From Henningerozyma blattae CBS 6284 (lineage: Eukaryota > Ascomycota > Saccharomycetes > Saccharomycetales > Saccharomycetaceae): a stretch of 64,000 nt of DNA. The DNA lies in the NCBI RefSeq assembly GCF_000315915.1, contig NC_020185.1, positions 806,001 through 870,000 on the forward strand, given 5' to 3'. Both the position numbers and the translations under genes were made by a program. Each line of letters begins with the position of its first letter. Position 1 is the first letter of the stretch. The notes beneath the pieces were generated by a model. The model saw only the letters and a list, made by a program, of their open reading frames with translations, had not been told where the DNA came from and searched no databases. Shown in pieces: positions 49,470 through 61,958 of this stretch.

Positions 49470-52400
49470 ACTTTTAGAAAAAAAATATACAGTTTACTAA
49501 GAGGAAACTATTATTAAAATTGGGTAGCCCAATAATATACTTGCTAATGGCTTAAATTTTAAATTTAGATATCTACAAATTTATGATTTATTCCGATAAT
49601 AAGTCGCCATAATAAAAATTTAAACTTAGAAAAGAAAGCTTACCAAAGTAGCATGGAACAAATACAATATACAAAATTTGTTTTTAATATATTCTTGGAT
49701 TGATAAATGGAAGATACTTTGTAGAACCAACTTTTTCCAATTGGCCGGAGATAAAGAATATCTGTAATTTAAAGAAACCGTTTATTGATTAATGTAATTT
49801 AATTGCTACAGTACAAAGATAGACTATATGAATTTGCCAAATAGTCCCCCAGACTGGAATAATTATCAATCTTAATTTTATTTTTCTCTTCTTAATACTG
49901 TTTTCGCCTATTGTCCCAAAATTTAATAATTAATATACACAATAATTATCATAATTATTATGAATGACCATCGAAAACGGAATAAAACTTGAAGTTTTTC
50001 CATAGCCTTTTAGGCAACTCCGCATTGCATTTCTTGTGCAAAATTTTGAAGGTGCTATTTAGGAGGATAATAAAATTTCTACCTTGCTAGCTCCGCTATA
50101 AGTTACCTGTACCCCGGAATTATATGTTGGTTATACCATTTTTCTGTGCTTCCCCGTTATGCTCTGTGATGCTGCGGGTTTATTCTGGAGTATCTTTAAT
50201 TTGAATTAATTTTTATAAATGATTCTGCGAATATTATACTGTACAAAGATTTTCGGCTCCGCAAATTTATGTCATTTTAAAAGCCTTGAGGATTTATTGC
50301 AAAATCTATACTATCCAATCGGATATTCTCTATCCAGTTTCCTTAATAGACAGTCTTTTTTTTATTTTCCAATTATCCAAGTCGATTTTTTTAGACTCTT
50401 ATTGAAAGGATTATTACATGATAGATAATCCATTGGTATTTCTCCATTCATTAAATTACAATTCAAAAGCAAGACAAATCTTTTGTTAGGATACTATAGC
50501 TTCTCTATCCTAATTAAACAACTGTTATACTTTTAATTATATTTGTTAGTGTTTAACACATGTTTTACGCTAAAATTTTGTTGTTTCTCAATTAGTAATG
50601 AAAAATTCATTAACTTAGAATAAAACAAAGAAGAGAATGTAACCATTGCAATTTTTCAACCATATGCTATTTCATAAAATTCTGTAAATAGCTTATAAAT
50701 TCCTAATTTGGGATTTAATGGACTTGCATCATTTTGTATTACCCAAATATATGCACTAGTATTACGGTTTAACTTCTGGTGACTGCATCTAAACTTCTTG
50801 AATGTTTACATATCAAAGCTTATGCTCCTTACAATTGCTTTTATATATAGTAAGTAAATCGCTAGTAGAAGGACAAGCAAATAACAGTTAGTGTTTTGTT
50901 GCACTACATAGTCTAAGTTGAAAAGATTTAGTAATAGAAAAAGCATAATCGCTCACAAAAGCATTGAACAGTATTTGAAGACAAAAGCGTTCAAAGTAAA
51001 ATCAGGAATTTACTCAAGTACTACACATATTTTGTATTTGAAAAGACCAAATTAACTACAGGACAACAGAGCATACAATTGTCAAGATAGAAACCGGGCA
51101 AGGTTCCAATTGTTTTAACTTGATTGGACCTATGCTTATCTTAAAGCACCATTAATTTACATAATATAAAATACCATGATGGTGGAATAGTCATTACAGA
51201 TTCTTATTTTTTGTTCAAATGTTAATATTATTTCTATGGATGCCCATGGGTGATACTGTACGGGGCGACAAATTATATTTTATAAAAAAACACATTACTA
51301 TGAAATTTTACAAATAATTAGCAAACGTATCTTTCTACTGAAATTTGACATGGTATAGCAACTTGCTTACTATAATAAAATTATATATTTAATTACATTT
51401 TATTGTGCCTTCTATACATATCTGGTTCCATATAGTTTAGTCCTTAAATTAAATAGATACTTCTGGAAGAGAAGTTAAGGGATCCTGATGTAGTATTTTT
51501 ATATTCAATTAGATATAGCAAATGCATGAATTTCTGGAATGATCATAGTCGTGTAACTTATGTTTAATTGTTTAGTACTTTGCCCAATTTACTACTATTT
51601 GTCACTTGAACAACTCTGATACCTTTCTTTTTATCGTTAAAGTAAGTCGAAAGTTTAACTACTATAAGTACCATACTTTTAACTAGAACTCAACATTAGA
51701 ATTACCTAAAAAACTATGAGTAACATAATTAGGTAATATTAGTCATGTACAACTAGTTGTAAGAGTAAGCCAACTTTGTAAATCAGGATTCAAACGAGCG
51801 TGTTTATTCTCATTGCTTTTTCTCACTGTTGTTTTGAATGGTAAAAAAAAGGAAAGCTTTGTATCGAACTGAGGTTCGTAGCAAAGAACTCTCCTTACTT
51901 GTTTTCATCTTACTTCTATTTACCAGAAATAGTAAACTAGCTTTCTAGAACAAAAATAAATAAGTTACGCCAAGATACAAGCAAACTCTGTTATAGGAAT
52001 TTTGAAAGGAAGAATCCTAATATGGAGTACATGCTTAGTTATCCCACTTTTAATGCTTTATACAGCTTTAGGATTAATACGCCTTTCCAGAGGTGATCTG
52101 AAGAAGCTAATTGTTGGAAAGTTGAGAACATCTTGTAATGACCCAAATATTACCGTAACATTTTATTCAAGCCCATGAATAATACGGATAATCATGTTTT
52201 TAAAGGTGATGCATATCACATGAAACACGAAAATAGCTCATGGATCTCTTCAAGATGGCAACTAGGGGAACCTAATGGAGTTTCTTAGTAAGCATTAAAT
52301 TTCTCAAGTAAAAATTATTCTATCGGGTTAACGAAAATTACTATTATGAAATATTTTGAGTAGCACAGGCAATAGAATACAAAAAAAATTGGAAGAACAA

Positions 52401-52830
52401 AGGAACATGTTATTACTTTTAGAATCCTGGAATTGGCGCTAGGATAGAAACCCCAGTAATCTAATTAAAGTTTCTAACAGAACTGGAAAATAACGGCCGG
52501 GTTTGGACGCGACGGCTCTCACAATGTCCGAAGAAGTAGACCGATCTGGATAGCCTCCGAAAATTAAAGTGTAGAAGTAGTGAATTTGTGGAGAGCATTT
52601 CGTGGAAAGTGATACTGTTGCCTGTGGTGATAGTTACATCAAACGAAGAACACATTTAACAGGGATTGATTAGGAAGGATCTTGTTGCATAATCCCGGAG
52701 GTGTATGCGGAAGGAATGGATTGGTGAGTGGTACGTGAGTTTCGCTGAAGGGGTCCAGAGCAACTAAAAGAAGTCTTGTTTTGCATTCCAGTATTGAGGC
52801 AACCGTTACCCAAAACAAACCAGTAAAAGA

Positions 52831-52922
52831 CGGAGAAACTAATCTACATTATGCCATTCGTACGGATAAACAGGTTGCAGATTTGTCTATGATAGCAAGT
52901 AAATGGCTGCATATATTGTCCG
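52831..52922. promoter_or_regulatory. Three Rgt1-type sites upstream of gene 12
   Basis: CGGANNA at 52831 and 52863 on the plus strand and 52916 on the minus strand, 0.7-0.8 kb before the ATG. Confidence 0.4.
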
Positions 52923-53474
52923 GACTGGCCGATATCTTGCAAGTTGTAGGCTCTCCGCAATCTGCATCTTGGAAGCATAGGCACATAGGCCATTTTCAAT
53001 TAGTGGATGTCAGCAATGTTTTTGAAGAGAATATTGAATAACGCAATTTGAGTATGGGGAATCCTATGTTTTTATGAACACCTCAGTGTATCCTGATGAG
53101 TGGAATCCTACTAGCCACGAGAATCTGCAATTGTTACTGGAAAAACTTTCTTTCGTAAAGGGACATTGACAATTTGTGGATATTACCTAGCTTTAAGATG
53201 AAGAGTTACGATACCTTTACCGTTTTAAGAAACTTCTATCAAAAGGCTTAGAGTTATATAACTCCCACGAAAAGCTCCTTGTTGGGTCCTATCATAGTCA
53301 AATAAAGCTATATAGCAGAAAAAGAAATTCCATTAGAATGCACTCTAGCGTTGATTGTTTTGGTAATTTGAGTGATTTCGTGTCTTATTGTAATGTCATA
53401 GGATAAGCTGGGGTATTGCACATTCACCTACAATTAGTTTGTGAAAATATTGCTTATCAATGAAAAATTTAAGA

Positions 53475-53482
53475 TATATAAA
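53475..53482 (+). promoter_or_regulatory. TATA box of gene 12
   Basis: TATATAAA on the plus strand, about 155 bp before the ATG. Confidence 0.6.
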
Positions 53483-53634
53483 GCACACATATTTGAATAG
53501 AAATTGTATATTTTCAATTATTCTGTTTTTCAATTTTATTCTTAAAATTATATAAAATATCAATAATTCAAATTAATTTACTGGCTTACACAGTAATTAA
53601 AATAAAATAAAAACAAGCCCTTTTTTAGTTTAAA

Positions 53635-55359
53635 ATGTCTGGTGTTATTAATACCGAAGATCCAAGCTCTGATCATACCGGAGTTGTGAATACTGACACT
53701 GAATCAGTTCAATCAAATAATTTTCAAAAAGAAGATGAATTAAAACAAGACTACGGTGTAGATAATTTTTCTGGAGATGAAAATTCTCCTCATGCTATTG
53801 AAATACCAAAGAAACCTAAATCCGCTTACATCACCGTTTGTTTGACCTGTGTTATGGTTGCTTTCGGTGGTTTCATTAACGGTTGGGATATTGGTACTAT
53901 TGGTGGTTTCATTGCTCAAACTGATTTTAAGAGAAGATTTGGTTCTACAAATAAGGACGGTGAACATTATTTATCCAAGGTTAGAACTGGTTTATTGGTT
54001 TCTATTTTCAATGTTGGTTGTGCTATTGGTTCTGTCACTTTAGGTCGTCTTGGTGATATTTACGGTCGTCGTTTAGGTTTAATTATGGCCACTGTTATCT
54101 TTGTTGTTGGTGTTGTTATTGAAATTGCTTCTATTGACAAATGGTACCAATACTTCATTGGTAGAATTATTGCTGGTATTGGTATGGGTGTTATTGCTGT
54201 CTTGTCTCCTATGTTGATTTCCGAAGTCTCTCCAAAGGACATGAGAGGTGCTATGGTTTCCTGTTACCAATTGATGATTACCATGGGTATTTTCTTAGGT
54301 GATTGTACTGAATATGGTTCCAAGACTTATTCTGACTCTACTCAATGGAGAGTTGGTCTAGGTTTGCAATTTGCCTGGTGTCTATTTATGGTCGGCGGTA
54401 TGATGTTTGTTCCAGAATCTCCAAGATTTTTAATCGAAAAAGGTAAATTAGAAGAAGCTAAGCGTTCTGTTGCCACTTCCAACAAATTGCATGCCGATGA
54501 TCCAGCTGTTATTTCTGAAGTTGAAGAAATCCAAATTGCTGTTGAAAAGGAAAGAGCTGAAGGTCAAGCCGGTTGGGGTGAATTGTTCCAAACTCACAAC
54601 AAGGTTTTCCAAAGAGTTATTATGGGTATCATGGTTTTAGCATTGCAACAATTGACCGGTGCTAACTATTTCTTCTACTATGGTACCACTATTTTTAAGT
54701 CTGTTGGTTTAGAAGATGGTTTTGAAGCTGCTATTGTTTTTGGTGTTGTTAACTTCGTTTCTACCTTTTTTGCTTTGTATTTAATTGATAAATTCGGTAG
54801 AAGAACTTGTTTATTATGGGGTGCTGCCGGTATGGTCTGTTGTATGGTTGTTTTTGCTTCAGTTGGTGTTACTAGATTATGGCCAGAAGGTAAAAATGCC
54901 GGTGTTTCATCCAAGGGTGCTGGTAACTGTATGATTGTCTTCTCTTGTTTCTTCATCTTCTGTTTTGCCACTTCATGGGCCCCAGTTCCATTCGTCATTA
55001 TCTCTGAATCTTTCCCATTGAGAGTCAAGGCCAAGGGTATGGCTTTGGGTACCGTTTCCAACCAAATGTGGAACTTCTGTATTGGTTTTTTCACCCCATT
55101 CATTACCGGCTCCATTAACTTCTACTACGGTTACGTTTTCTTAGGTTGTTTAGTATTCGCTTGGTTCTACGTTTTCTTCTTTGTCCCAGAAACTAAGGGT
55201 TTACAATTGGAAGATGTCAATGTTATGTGGGAAGAAGGTGTCTTACCATGGAAGTCTGCTTCTTGGGTCCCACCATCTCAAAGAGGTGCTGATTATGATG
55301 TTGCTGCCATGGCCAATGATGATACTCCAGCTTGGAAGAAGGTGTTAGGTAAGCACTAA
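53635..55359 (+). CDS. HXT: Hexose transporter, HXT family (gene 12, group C)
   Basis: 574-residue sugar porter close to gene 7. TM1 reads [18 protein letters not shown] (Asp84). [44 protein letters not shown] (Ala about 342), [20 protein letters not shown] and PETKG follow. TM5 is [11 protein letters not shown]: the Asp (about 222) shared with genes 4 and 7, and in addition Glu and Ser where NYGT is usual, which is unique here. The end is KKVLGKH. Many codons end in T where gene 7 uses C, so the two proteins are closer than the two DNA sequences. The 3' flank retains ACGTTTAAT and CTATCTCATTT, in common with genes 7 and 11. Confidence 0.95.
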   Translation: MSGVINTEDPSSDHTGVVNTDTESVQSNNFQKEDELKQDYGVDNFSGDENSPHAIEIPKKPKSAYITVCLTCVMVAFGGFINGWDIGTIGGFIAQTDFKRRFGSTNKDGEHYLSKVRTGLLVSIFNVGCAIGSVTLGRLGDIYGRRLGLIMATVIFVVGVVIEIASIDKWYQYFIGRIIAGIGMGVIAVLSPMLISEVSPKDMRGAMVSCYQLMITMGIFLGDCTEYGSKTYSDSTQWRVGLGLQFAWCLFMVGGMMFVPESPRFLIEKGKLEEAKRSVATSNKLHADDPAVISEVEEIQIAVEKERAEGQAGWGELFQTHNKVFQRVIMGIMVLALQQLTGANYFFYYGTTIFKSVGLEDGFEAAIVFGVVNFVSTFFALYLIDKFGRRTCLLWGAAGMVCCMVVFASVGVTRLWPEGKNAGVSSKGAGNCMIVFSCFFIFCFATSWAPVPFVIISESFPLRVKAKGMALGTVSNQMWNFCIGFFTPFITGSINFYYGYVFLGCLVFAWFYVFFFVPETKGLQLEDVNVMWEEGVLPWKSASWVPPSQRGADYDVAAMANDDTPAWKKVLGKH

Positions 55360-57153
55360 GCTATAAATTTTTATTATTACTTTTGGATCTACACTATTTG
55401 CCTTTCAAAATATTTTTCAGATCTACCGTTTTATTTTTTCACGTTTAATTAACTTATCCTCTATCTCATTTCTGTTTTTTGGTACACATTATTTTGATGT
55501 TTTTGCTACTTTTTGCACTCTTTTCCTAATATATATATATTTGCCCTTATGACCTTTTAATCTAATTTTTAATTAATTCCTAATTCGTATAATTCTTTAA
55601 CTAAATACTTTGTTATTACCCCCTTTTCTAATAAGTCTCTAATTTTTTAATCTTTAAATTATTTAATGGGTTTTCTATACAACTTAAATATTTGTAAACT
55701 AGTATTATTTTTCTTGCTCCACTTGTTTCAGAAAATCAAGACAACTACATTTTTATTTTATTAGTACCAAGCATATTTCAGTACTTTAACAAATGAATAA
55801 TAAGCTAGTTGTTTGAAGATTAGCATCTGTATCATTACTTGCTAATTAATATAAATAATCAACATAAGTAATATTTCTTTTAAACAGCTTTTCAAAGCTC
55901 CAGAGTTTATTTGGGGAATTAAATTTGTGTATAATATATTAAATAAAAGATTATTTAATAAAATTTTACTAAAAAAACAAGTTTTCATCAAACTACTAGA
56001 TGGAAAATCAGTGTTTAAATTATGTACTATACTCAGATGAGCCAAATTTTAATGTTGCAAAGTTAAACATTTATGTTTAAAATTATAGAGAAGAAAACAA
56101 ATATGAGTTTCAAATTCTTCCTTACTGTAAACAAATTAAAATTTATAGCATTGCTAAGTTAAAATCTATTAAACTTTTCTTTTTCCTATTTGAGGTTTAA
56201 GCCCTAATTAACTAATAGCTTTTTTTGATATTTAGAGCTACTGGAGCATTTTTTTAGAATTCTATGTTCGAATGTTATCAACAATATAAAGCATTGTTGT
56301 TTTCTCATTGCATTTTAGCTACAGCCTCTTCTCTGCAGGTCATTTGTTTACTTTTCTTCCTGCAGCATTTTCTCCGAAAGGAATGTTTGTGTCGCAGACA
56401 ACTTCAACCCTTTTGCTCTTGTGACTGTTCCATTCTGAGATTTGAAGGATAGATGTAATGAACAGCACATCAAAAATAAATTCTAATCAAAACAAAGTTT
56501 ATGGTTATAACTAATGATAGAATTTATATTAATCACAGTGTTATACCTATTCTCCTAATTTGATGTTTTTTTGCTTATACAACCCAATAAAGGGTATGCA
56601 TGCTTAGAATGAGAGAAACTTATCTAGTAAATTTTTATAATAATATATTGTTTTTTATGGCATATAATTATTTCTCCCTTACTCTAATCTTTAGATTATG
56701 GTAATTTAACATTCCAAATTTATTTTATGTATTTGATCCTTATTTTACAAGTAAATTTGAAAAGTATTTGCTAAATCTAGACGATACCATAATTAATATC
56801 AAACGTTGCTAAATTTTTTATTAGTAGAAGTAGTATAATGAAATGTAATTTAAATAGAGAAGAATTTGATATAAATTTTATAAAATGTATAAAACAAAAG
56901 TACACAAAAGAGATAGAGAAAGAGCATTAAAATTTTGGATATATAATTGTTTGTAAAGATCGTAATAAGATGGAATTAAAGTGAATGCAGAGAAAATGAT
57001 AATCAAAAATAACGAATAAGAATACGAAATGTGATTAAACTGAAGTTGAAAATATATTGAACTTCAAAAAAATGGAAAATAGAATTAGAATTAGAAAAGA
57101 ATAAATGGAATGAATAGAGCAAAATTGATCATTAAAAATTTTTGAAATCATGT
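55360..57153. other. Convergent 3' spacer between genes 12 and 13
   Basis: 1.8 kb, AT-rich, no gene. CTATCTCA at 55461-55468 lies about 100 bp after the gene 12 stop codon. The right end has the A/G-rich character of minus-strand 3' flanks (AGAGATAG near 56909). Confidence 0.75.
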
Positions 57154-58875
57154 TTATTTACCAAACATTTTCTTCCAGGCTGGAGTATCATCATTGGCCA
57201 TGGCATCAACATCATAATCAGCACCTCTTTCAGATGGTGGAACCCAAGAGGCAGATTTCCATGGTAAAGTACCTTCTCTCCACATCAAATCGACATCTTC
57301 TAATTGTAAACCCTTGGTTTCTGGGACAAAGAAGAAAACGTAGAACCAGGCAAAGACTAGACAGCCCATGAAAACGTAACCGTAGGCAAAGTTAATAGCA
57401 CCTGAGATGAATGGAGTGAAGAAACCAATACAGAAGTTCCACATTTGGTTGGAAACAATAGCTAAAGCCATACCCTTGGCCTTGACCTTCAATGGGAAAG
57501 ATTCAGAGATAATGACGAAAGCAACTGGAGCCCAGGAAGTAGCGAAACAGAATAAGAAGAAACAGGAGAAGCAAATCATACAGTTACCAGCACCTTGAGA
57601 GGTTTCACCACCGTTCTTACCCTTTGGCCATAATCTAGTAACACCAACAGAGGCAAAGACAACCATACAACAGGTCATACCAGCGGCACCCCACAATAAA
57701 CAGGTTCTTCTACCCAAACTATCAACGAATAATAATGAACAACAGGTAGAGAAGAAGTTAACAACACCGAAAACAATGGCAGCTTCGTAACCATCTTGCA
57801 TACCAACAGCTTGGAAAACAGTAGTACCGTAGTAGAAGAAATAGTTGGCACCAGTCAATTGTTGCAAAGCCATAATCATAATACCCATAATAACTCTTTG
57901 TAAAATCTTATGTTGAGTATCAAACAAGTCAGACCAACCAGCTTCACCTTCGGCTCTGCTCTTGTCCACGACAACTTGAATTTCATCTAATTCCCATAAG
58001 GTAAGTGGATCATCTGGAGAAACCCCATTTGATCTACCGATCGAACGTTTGGCTTCTTCGATTCTACCTTTTTCAACTAAAAATCTTGGAGATTCTGGAA
58101 CAAACATCATAGCACCGATCATACATAAACACCAAGCGAATTGTAAACCTTCACCAATTCTCCATTGAGCAGAATTGTGATATCTCTTAGTACCGTAATT
58201 AGTACAGTAACCTAAAAAGATACCTAAAGTGACCATCAATTGGTAACAGGAAACCATGGCACCTCTCATGTTCTTTGGAGAGACTTCAGAAATCAACATA
58301 GGGGACAAAATGGCAATCAAACCACAACCAATACCAGCAACGATTCTACCAATCATATATTGATACCAAGCCTTAACAGAGGCAATTTGAATAACGGAAC
58401 CAATGATGAAAATAACAGATGCAACGATTAAACCGATACGACGTCCGTAAATATCACCTAAACGACCTAAAAAGAAACAACCAATGGCTTGACCAACATT
58501 GAACATGGAAGTCAATAAACCAGTTCTAACCTTGGACAAATAACGCTTACCAGAACCACTGGTAGAACCAAATCTAGCTAAGAAATCAGTGTGAGATTCG
58601 AAACCACCAATGGTACCAGAATCCCAACCGGAAATGTAACCACCGAAAGCAACCATCAAACACAATACACAAACACCCCAGTTGGTACCGGTTGGTGCTG
58701 GTGGAGGAGTCATTGGAGTAGATTCGAAATCTTCTTCATTTTCGTAATTTTTGAAATTTTCTGATTCGATATTTGAACTCATTGATGCACTATCTGCTGA
58801 GGCAGAAATACCATTCCCAGTGGCTTTATTTTCGTGCAATTTTTCTTGTTCAATAGTTGTATCAACGTCAGACAT
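57154..58875 (-). CDS. HXT: Hexose transporter, HXT family (gene 13, group B)
   Basis: 573-residue sugar porter of the [11 protein letters not shown] group. TM1 has [11 protein letters not shown] (Asp85), then [41 protein letters not shown] (Ala about 343), [44 protein letters not shown] and PETKG. The last part, from TM11 to KKMFGK, is the same as gene 9 apart from single residues (SGAINF against SGSINF). The acidic Asn- and Ser-rich tail is its own. It has the densest Rgt1-type promoter cluster in the window and a TATA-like stretch (TATAAAAT) at about 58980-58987. Confidence 0.95.
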   Translation of the reverse strand: MSDVDTTIEQEKLHENKATGNGISASADSASMSSNIESENFKNYENEEDFESTPMTPPPAPTGTNWGVCVLCLMVAFGGYISGWDSGTIGGFESHTDFLARFGSTSGSGKRYLSKVRTGLLTSMFNVGQAIGCFFLGRLGDIYGRRIGLIVASVIFIIGSVIQIASVKAWYQYMIGRIVAGIGCGLIAILSPMLISEVSPKNMRGAMVSCYQLMVTLGIFLGYCTNYGTKRYHNSAQWRIGEGLQFAWCLCMIGAMMFVPESPRFLVEKGRIEEAKRSIGRSNGVSPDDPLTLWELDEIQVVVDKSRAEGEAGWSDLFDTQHKILQRVIMGIMIMALQQLTGANYFFYYGTTVFQAVGMQDGYEAAIVFGVVNFFSTCCSLLFVDSLGRRTCLLWGAAGMTCCMVVFASVGVTRLWPKGKNGGETSQGAGNCMICFSCFFLFCFATSWAPVAFVIISESFPLKVKAKGMALAIVSNQMWNFCIGFFTPFISGAINFAYGYVFMGCLVFAWFYVFFFVPETKGLQLEDVDLMWREGTLPWKSASWVPPSERGADYDVDAMANDDTPAWKKMFGK

Positions 58876-59966
58876 GATTATATGTTAGTAAACATAAAAT
58901 TGTTTTTATTGTTATTCTTGTAACTAGAAAAAATGGGAAAGTATTGAAATTTGATTGAATTTCGGTGCAACTTTGGCTCATTTTATATGTTGTTTTTTTT
59001 TGAAAAAATTGTGAAGAAAAGAAATACGTGTGGGGTTAATAGAGAGAGGACAAGTCGCTTGGTATCATATAAAATTTACTGATTAATCTCGCCTATTTTT
59101 CTACAACTCTTTCATATACGTATTGCCCTGTTGATCCTATGCGGAGAATCCCGGAAAAATATGTACGGATCATTCTGGGAAAATGCTCAATGGTAGCGGA
59201 ATTCCACGGAATAACATCATCCGACGGCCGAGTTGGGTGCGTAGTTATTCCGGCCTCAGAACACCCTGCATTCCCGGATAATACTATTAACCCGATCACA
59301 GAAGCGTGCCTACGATGTTCCATATATACAGGCATATGATAAATAAGCTGAAGATGACGTGTAGGCCTTTCCAGTTATTTTATAATTACTATAAGGCCAG
59401 ATTTCTTCGATAAGGAGCAAGAAATTATTGAGAAGTTATAGTAAATATAGCAAACAGCTATAGTAGTGAAAGCAAACAAAAATAAAATTTTGAAATAAGT
59501 AGCTTAATATGTTTGTTGTTTATAAAATGCAACCCAAATTATAGTATATAGTCGAAAAAAGCCTAATATTTTGTGACTTATATCCCAATTCTAAAATAGG
59601 AAAAAAGTAAGACAATTTTTATCAATTTTCATCGAGAAAACGGTAATATAAAAAATTGATTCAATATCATAGCTCCTTCTTATACTATATAAAATGAGAG
59701 TTGATAGATTATTTCGGGAACTAATAGGTAATGTGTATATATTTTTGACATGAATTGAGTCAGCTTGTTAAAAAAATCAATAATTTAGTCTTCTTTGTTT
59801 GTAAATATTAAGGAGTTACGTGACCTTACTATCCGAGAGTTTTTTGTTGAGTCATAAAATGTGAATATTGTCTAGAAGATATGTGAACTTTAAATTTTCT
59901 TCTTGAGTATAATAGTTTTAAACAGGGAAAATTGTTAGCCTTTAATAATTTTTTTGCTAATTTTCT
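58876..59966. other. Intergenic: promoter of gene 13 and 3' flank of gene 14
   Basis: 1.1 kb, the shortest head-to-tail spacer of the array. The GC-rich Rgt1-type cluster at 59142-59281 stands out from AT-rich surroundings. Nothing else is recognisable. Confidence 0.8.
59142..59281. promoter_or_regulatory. Cluster of six Rgt1-type sites upstream of gene 13
   Basis: CGGANNA at 59142, 59152, 59166, 59207 and 59275 on the plus strand and at 59217 on the minus strand, all within 140 bp and 270-405 bp before the ATG. This is the tightest group in the window. Confidence 0.6.
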
Positions 59967-61679
59967 TTAATTCTTGCCAAACATTTTTTTGTATAAAGGT
60001 TTTCCATCATCTTTTATATCAGATATATTGTGTGAGTCATCCCTCCGGGAAATTGGAACCCAATTCGAAGATTTCCAAGGTAAAACACCTTCTGTGTACA
60101 TTTCATCTACTTCTTCTAAAGTTAATCCCTTGGTTTCTGGTACACAAAAGAAAACATAGAACCATGCGAAGACCATGCATCCCATAAAAACATAACCATA
60201 ATAAAAGTTAATAGCACCGGTAATAAATGGAGTAAAAAAACCAATTAAGAACCCCCAAATCCAGTTTGCTGCAGTGGATATCGACATTGCTTTTGATTTC
60301 ACTCTCAATGGGAATGTTTCTGAAACAATAACATAAGCAATTGGTGCCCAAGAAGTTGCAAAACAGAATATATAAAAACACGAAAATACAATCATACAGT
60401 TACCAGCACCTTTTGATGTTACTCCAGCATCTTTGCCTTCAGGCCATAATCTTGTTACACCTACTGAAGCAAATACAACATAGCAGCAGACCATACCAAC
60501 GGCACCCCACAATAGACAATTACGACGACCGAATCTGTCCACTGTAAATAATGAACAGAAGGTGGAGAATAAATTAACTACACCAAATACAATTGAGGTT
60601 TCAAAAGAATCGTTCATACCAACAGCAGTAAAAACTGTTGTACCATAATAAAAGAAGTAGTTATCACCTGTTAATTGTTGTAAAGATTGAACAAGAATAC
60701 CAATCATAGTACGTTGAAACATTTGTGGTTTCCCTTTAATTAATTCGCTCCAACTTGCAACACCAGCTGTTTTTTCTAATTCTACACTTGAGACAATTAA
60801 ATCCAATTCTTGTTGAATAAATGGATGGTCGCCTGCACATTTATTCACCTTTGCTAAAGAAGCTCTTGCTTCTTCAGTTTTTCCAACTTCAACCAAATAT
60901 CTTGGTGATTCAGGTACAAGAGTCATCCCTCCCAACATGAATAATGCCCATGCAAAACATAAACCTAGAGGAACTCTCCATTGAGTAGAATCATCATAGT
61001 TCTTGGTACCATAATTAGTACAGTAACCTAGGAAAATACCCAAGGTAATCATCAGCTGATAGCAGGAAACCATTGCACCTCTCATTGCTTTTGGAGAAAC
61101 TTCAGATATAAGCATAGGTGAGAAAACTGCAATACCACCAACACCTAGACCAGAAATAATTCTACCAATGAAGTATTGGTACCATTTGTCAATTGAGGCA
61201 ATTTGAATAACTATCCCAACAATATATATTAAGACCACAGTTGTTAAACCCATTTTACGGCCATAAACATCACCAACTTTTGATAAAACAATCCCACCAA
61301 TGGCACAACCAATATTAAATATCGAGACGATTAAACCCATTCTAACTTTAGATAAGTATGGGGTGCCATCTGCATGTTTAGAACCAAATCTCCTTACAAA
61401 ATCAGTTTGAGCTACAAAACCGGATATAGTACCTGTATCCCAACCAAAGATAAACCCACCAAAGGCTACCATTACACAACAAACACATACAAATACATAG
61501 ACACCACTGCCAGTATTTGGATTTAGGATTTCTTCTGTATGTGAAACCTCATTGGTATATTCTTCCTCATATGATTCTTCCTTAGAGTTGGAGGTATGTA
61601 AATTATTACTATTTTCTGTCTCAGTAGAGATCGTTTCGAGAGACTTGGAAGGTGTAATTATGTCTGGTGTTGATTCCAT
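59967..61679 (-). CDS. HXT: Canonical hexose transporter, HXT family (gene 14)
   Basis: 570-residue sugar porter and the most conventional member. TM1 is [18 protein letters not shown] (Asp81), followed by [54 protein letters not shown] (Asp339), GVVNLFSTF (Asn369), [13 protein letters not shown] (Tyr449), NWIWGFLIG (Trp473) and [11 protein letters not shown]. These are the residues of standard glucose transporters such as Hxt1-Hxt7 and K. lactis Rag1, as I remember those families. Asp339 corresponds to Asp340 of Hxt7, reported to set affinity, and Asn369 to Asn370. It has GRK instead of GRR after TM2. It is probably the ancestral-type gene of the cluster, and shares little near-identical DNA with the others. 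Confidence 0.96.
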   Translation of the reverse strand: MESTPDIITPSKSLETISTETENSNNLHTSNSKEESYEEEYTNEVSHTEEILNPNTGSGVYVFVCVCCVMVAFGGFIFGWDTGTISGFVAQTDFVRRFGSKHADGTPYLSKVRMGLIVSIFNIGCAIGGIVLSKVGDVYGRKMGLTTVVLIYIVGIVIQIASIDKWYQYFIGRIISGLGVGGIAVFSPMLISEVSPKAMRGAMVSCYQLMITLGIFLGYCTNYGTKNYDDSTQWRVPLGLCFAWALFMLGGMTLVPESPRYLVEVGKTEEARASLAKVNKCAGDHPFIQQELDLIVSSVELEKTAGVASWSELIKGKPQMFQRTMIGILVQSLQQLTGDNYFFYYGTTVFTAVGMNDSFETSIVFGVVNLFSTFCSLFTVDRFGRRNCLLWGAVGMVCCYVVFASVGVTRLWPEGKDAGVTSKGAGNCMIVFSCFYIFCFATSWAPIAYVIVSETFPLRVKSKAMSISTAANWIWGFLIGFFTPFITGAINFYYGYVFMGCMVFAWFYVFFCVPETKGLTLEEVDEMYTEGVLPWKSSNWVPISRRDDSHNISDIKDDGKPLYKKMFGKN

Positions 61680-61770
61680 TGTGATTGTTATCTTTCTAGG
61701 ATTTTAATTTTATTAGTTAATTCAAAAAGAATGATTCAAAAAGAACGACTCAAAAGGCAAAATACATTTT

Positions 61771-61778
61771 CTTTTATA
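61771..61778 (-). promoter_or_regulatory. TATA box of gene 14
   Basis: TATAAAAG on the minus strand, about 95 bp before the ATG. Confidence 0.6.
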
Positions 61779-61927
61779 TCTTAGATTATTGACTTTTTTT
61801 ACAACACAAATAAAATTTTACTAATTGATTTAAGCCAAGAGAAATAAAAAAATATGACGTATTCCATTTATTTGTTGGTAGCATAGAACATACTTATTAT
61901 TATTATTCTTTACCTAACAAATATGTC

Positions 61928-61958
61928 CGGAAAAACTTTCTTGAACAGAGTTTTTCCG
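61928..61958. promoter_or_regulatory. Inverted pair of Rgt1-type sites upstream of gene 14
   Basis: CGGAAAAAC on the plus strand from 61928 and its mirror (CGGAAAAAC on the minus strand, ending at 61958) form an inverted repeat about 250-280 bp before the ATG. Confidence 0.5.

Larger units (their letters stand above)
49006..53634. other. Intergenic: 3' flank of gene 11 and promoter of gene 12
   Basis: 4.6 kb, the second longest spacer. It has a duplicated 3' flank to 49250, a perfect hairpin at 49429-49469, then AT-rich sequence. From about 52440 a GC-richer promoter patch with Rgt1-type sites leads to gene 12. The open frame at 52781-53041 starts with TTG and is not called. Confidence 0.75.

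Noticed and set aside
52781..53041. Open frame of 86 codons upstream of gene 12
   Set aside because: It starts with TTG, and the first ATG leaves about 30 codons. It lies in promoter sequence with Rgt1-type sites.
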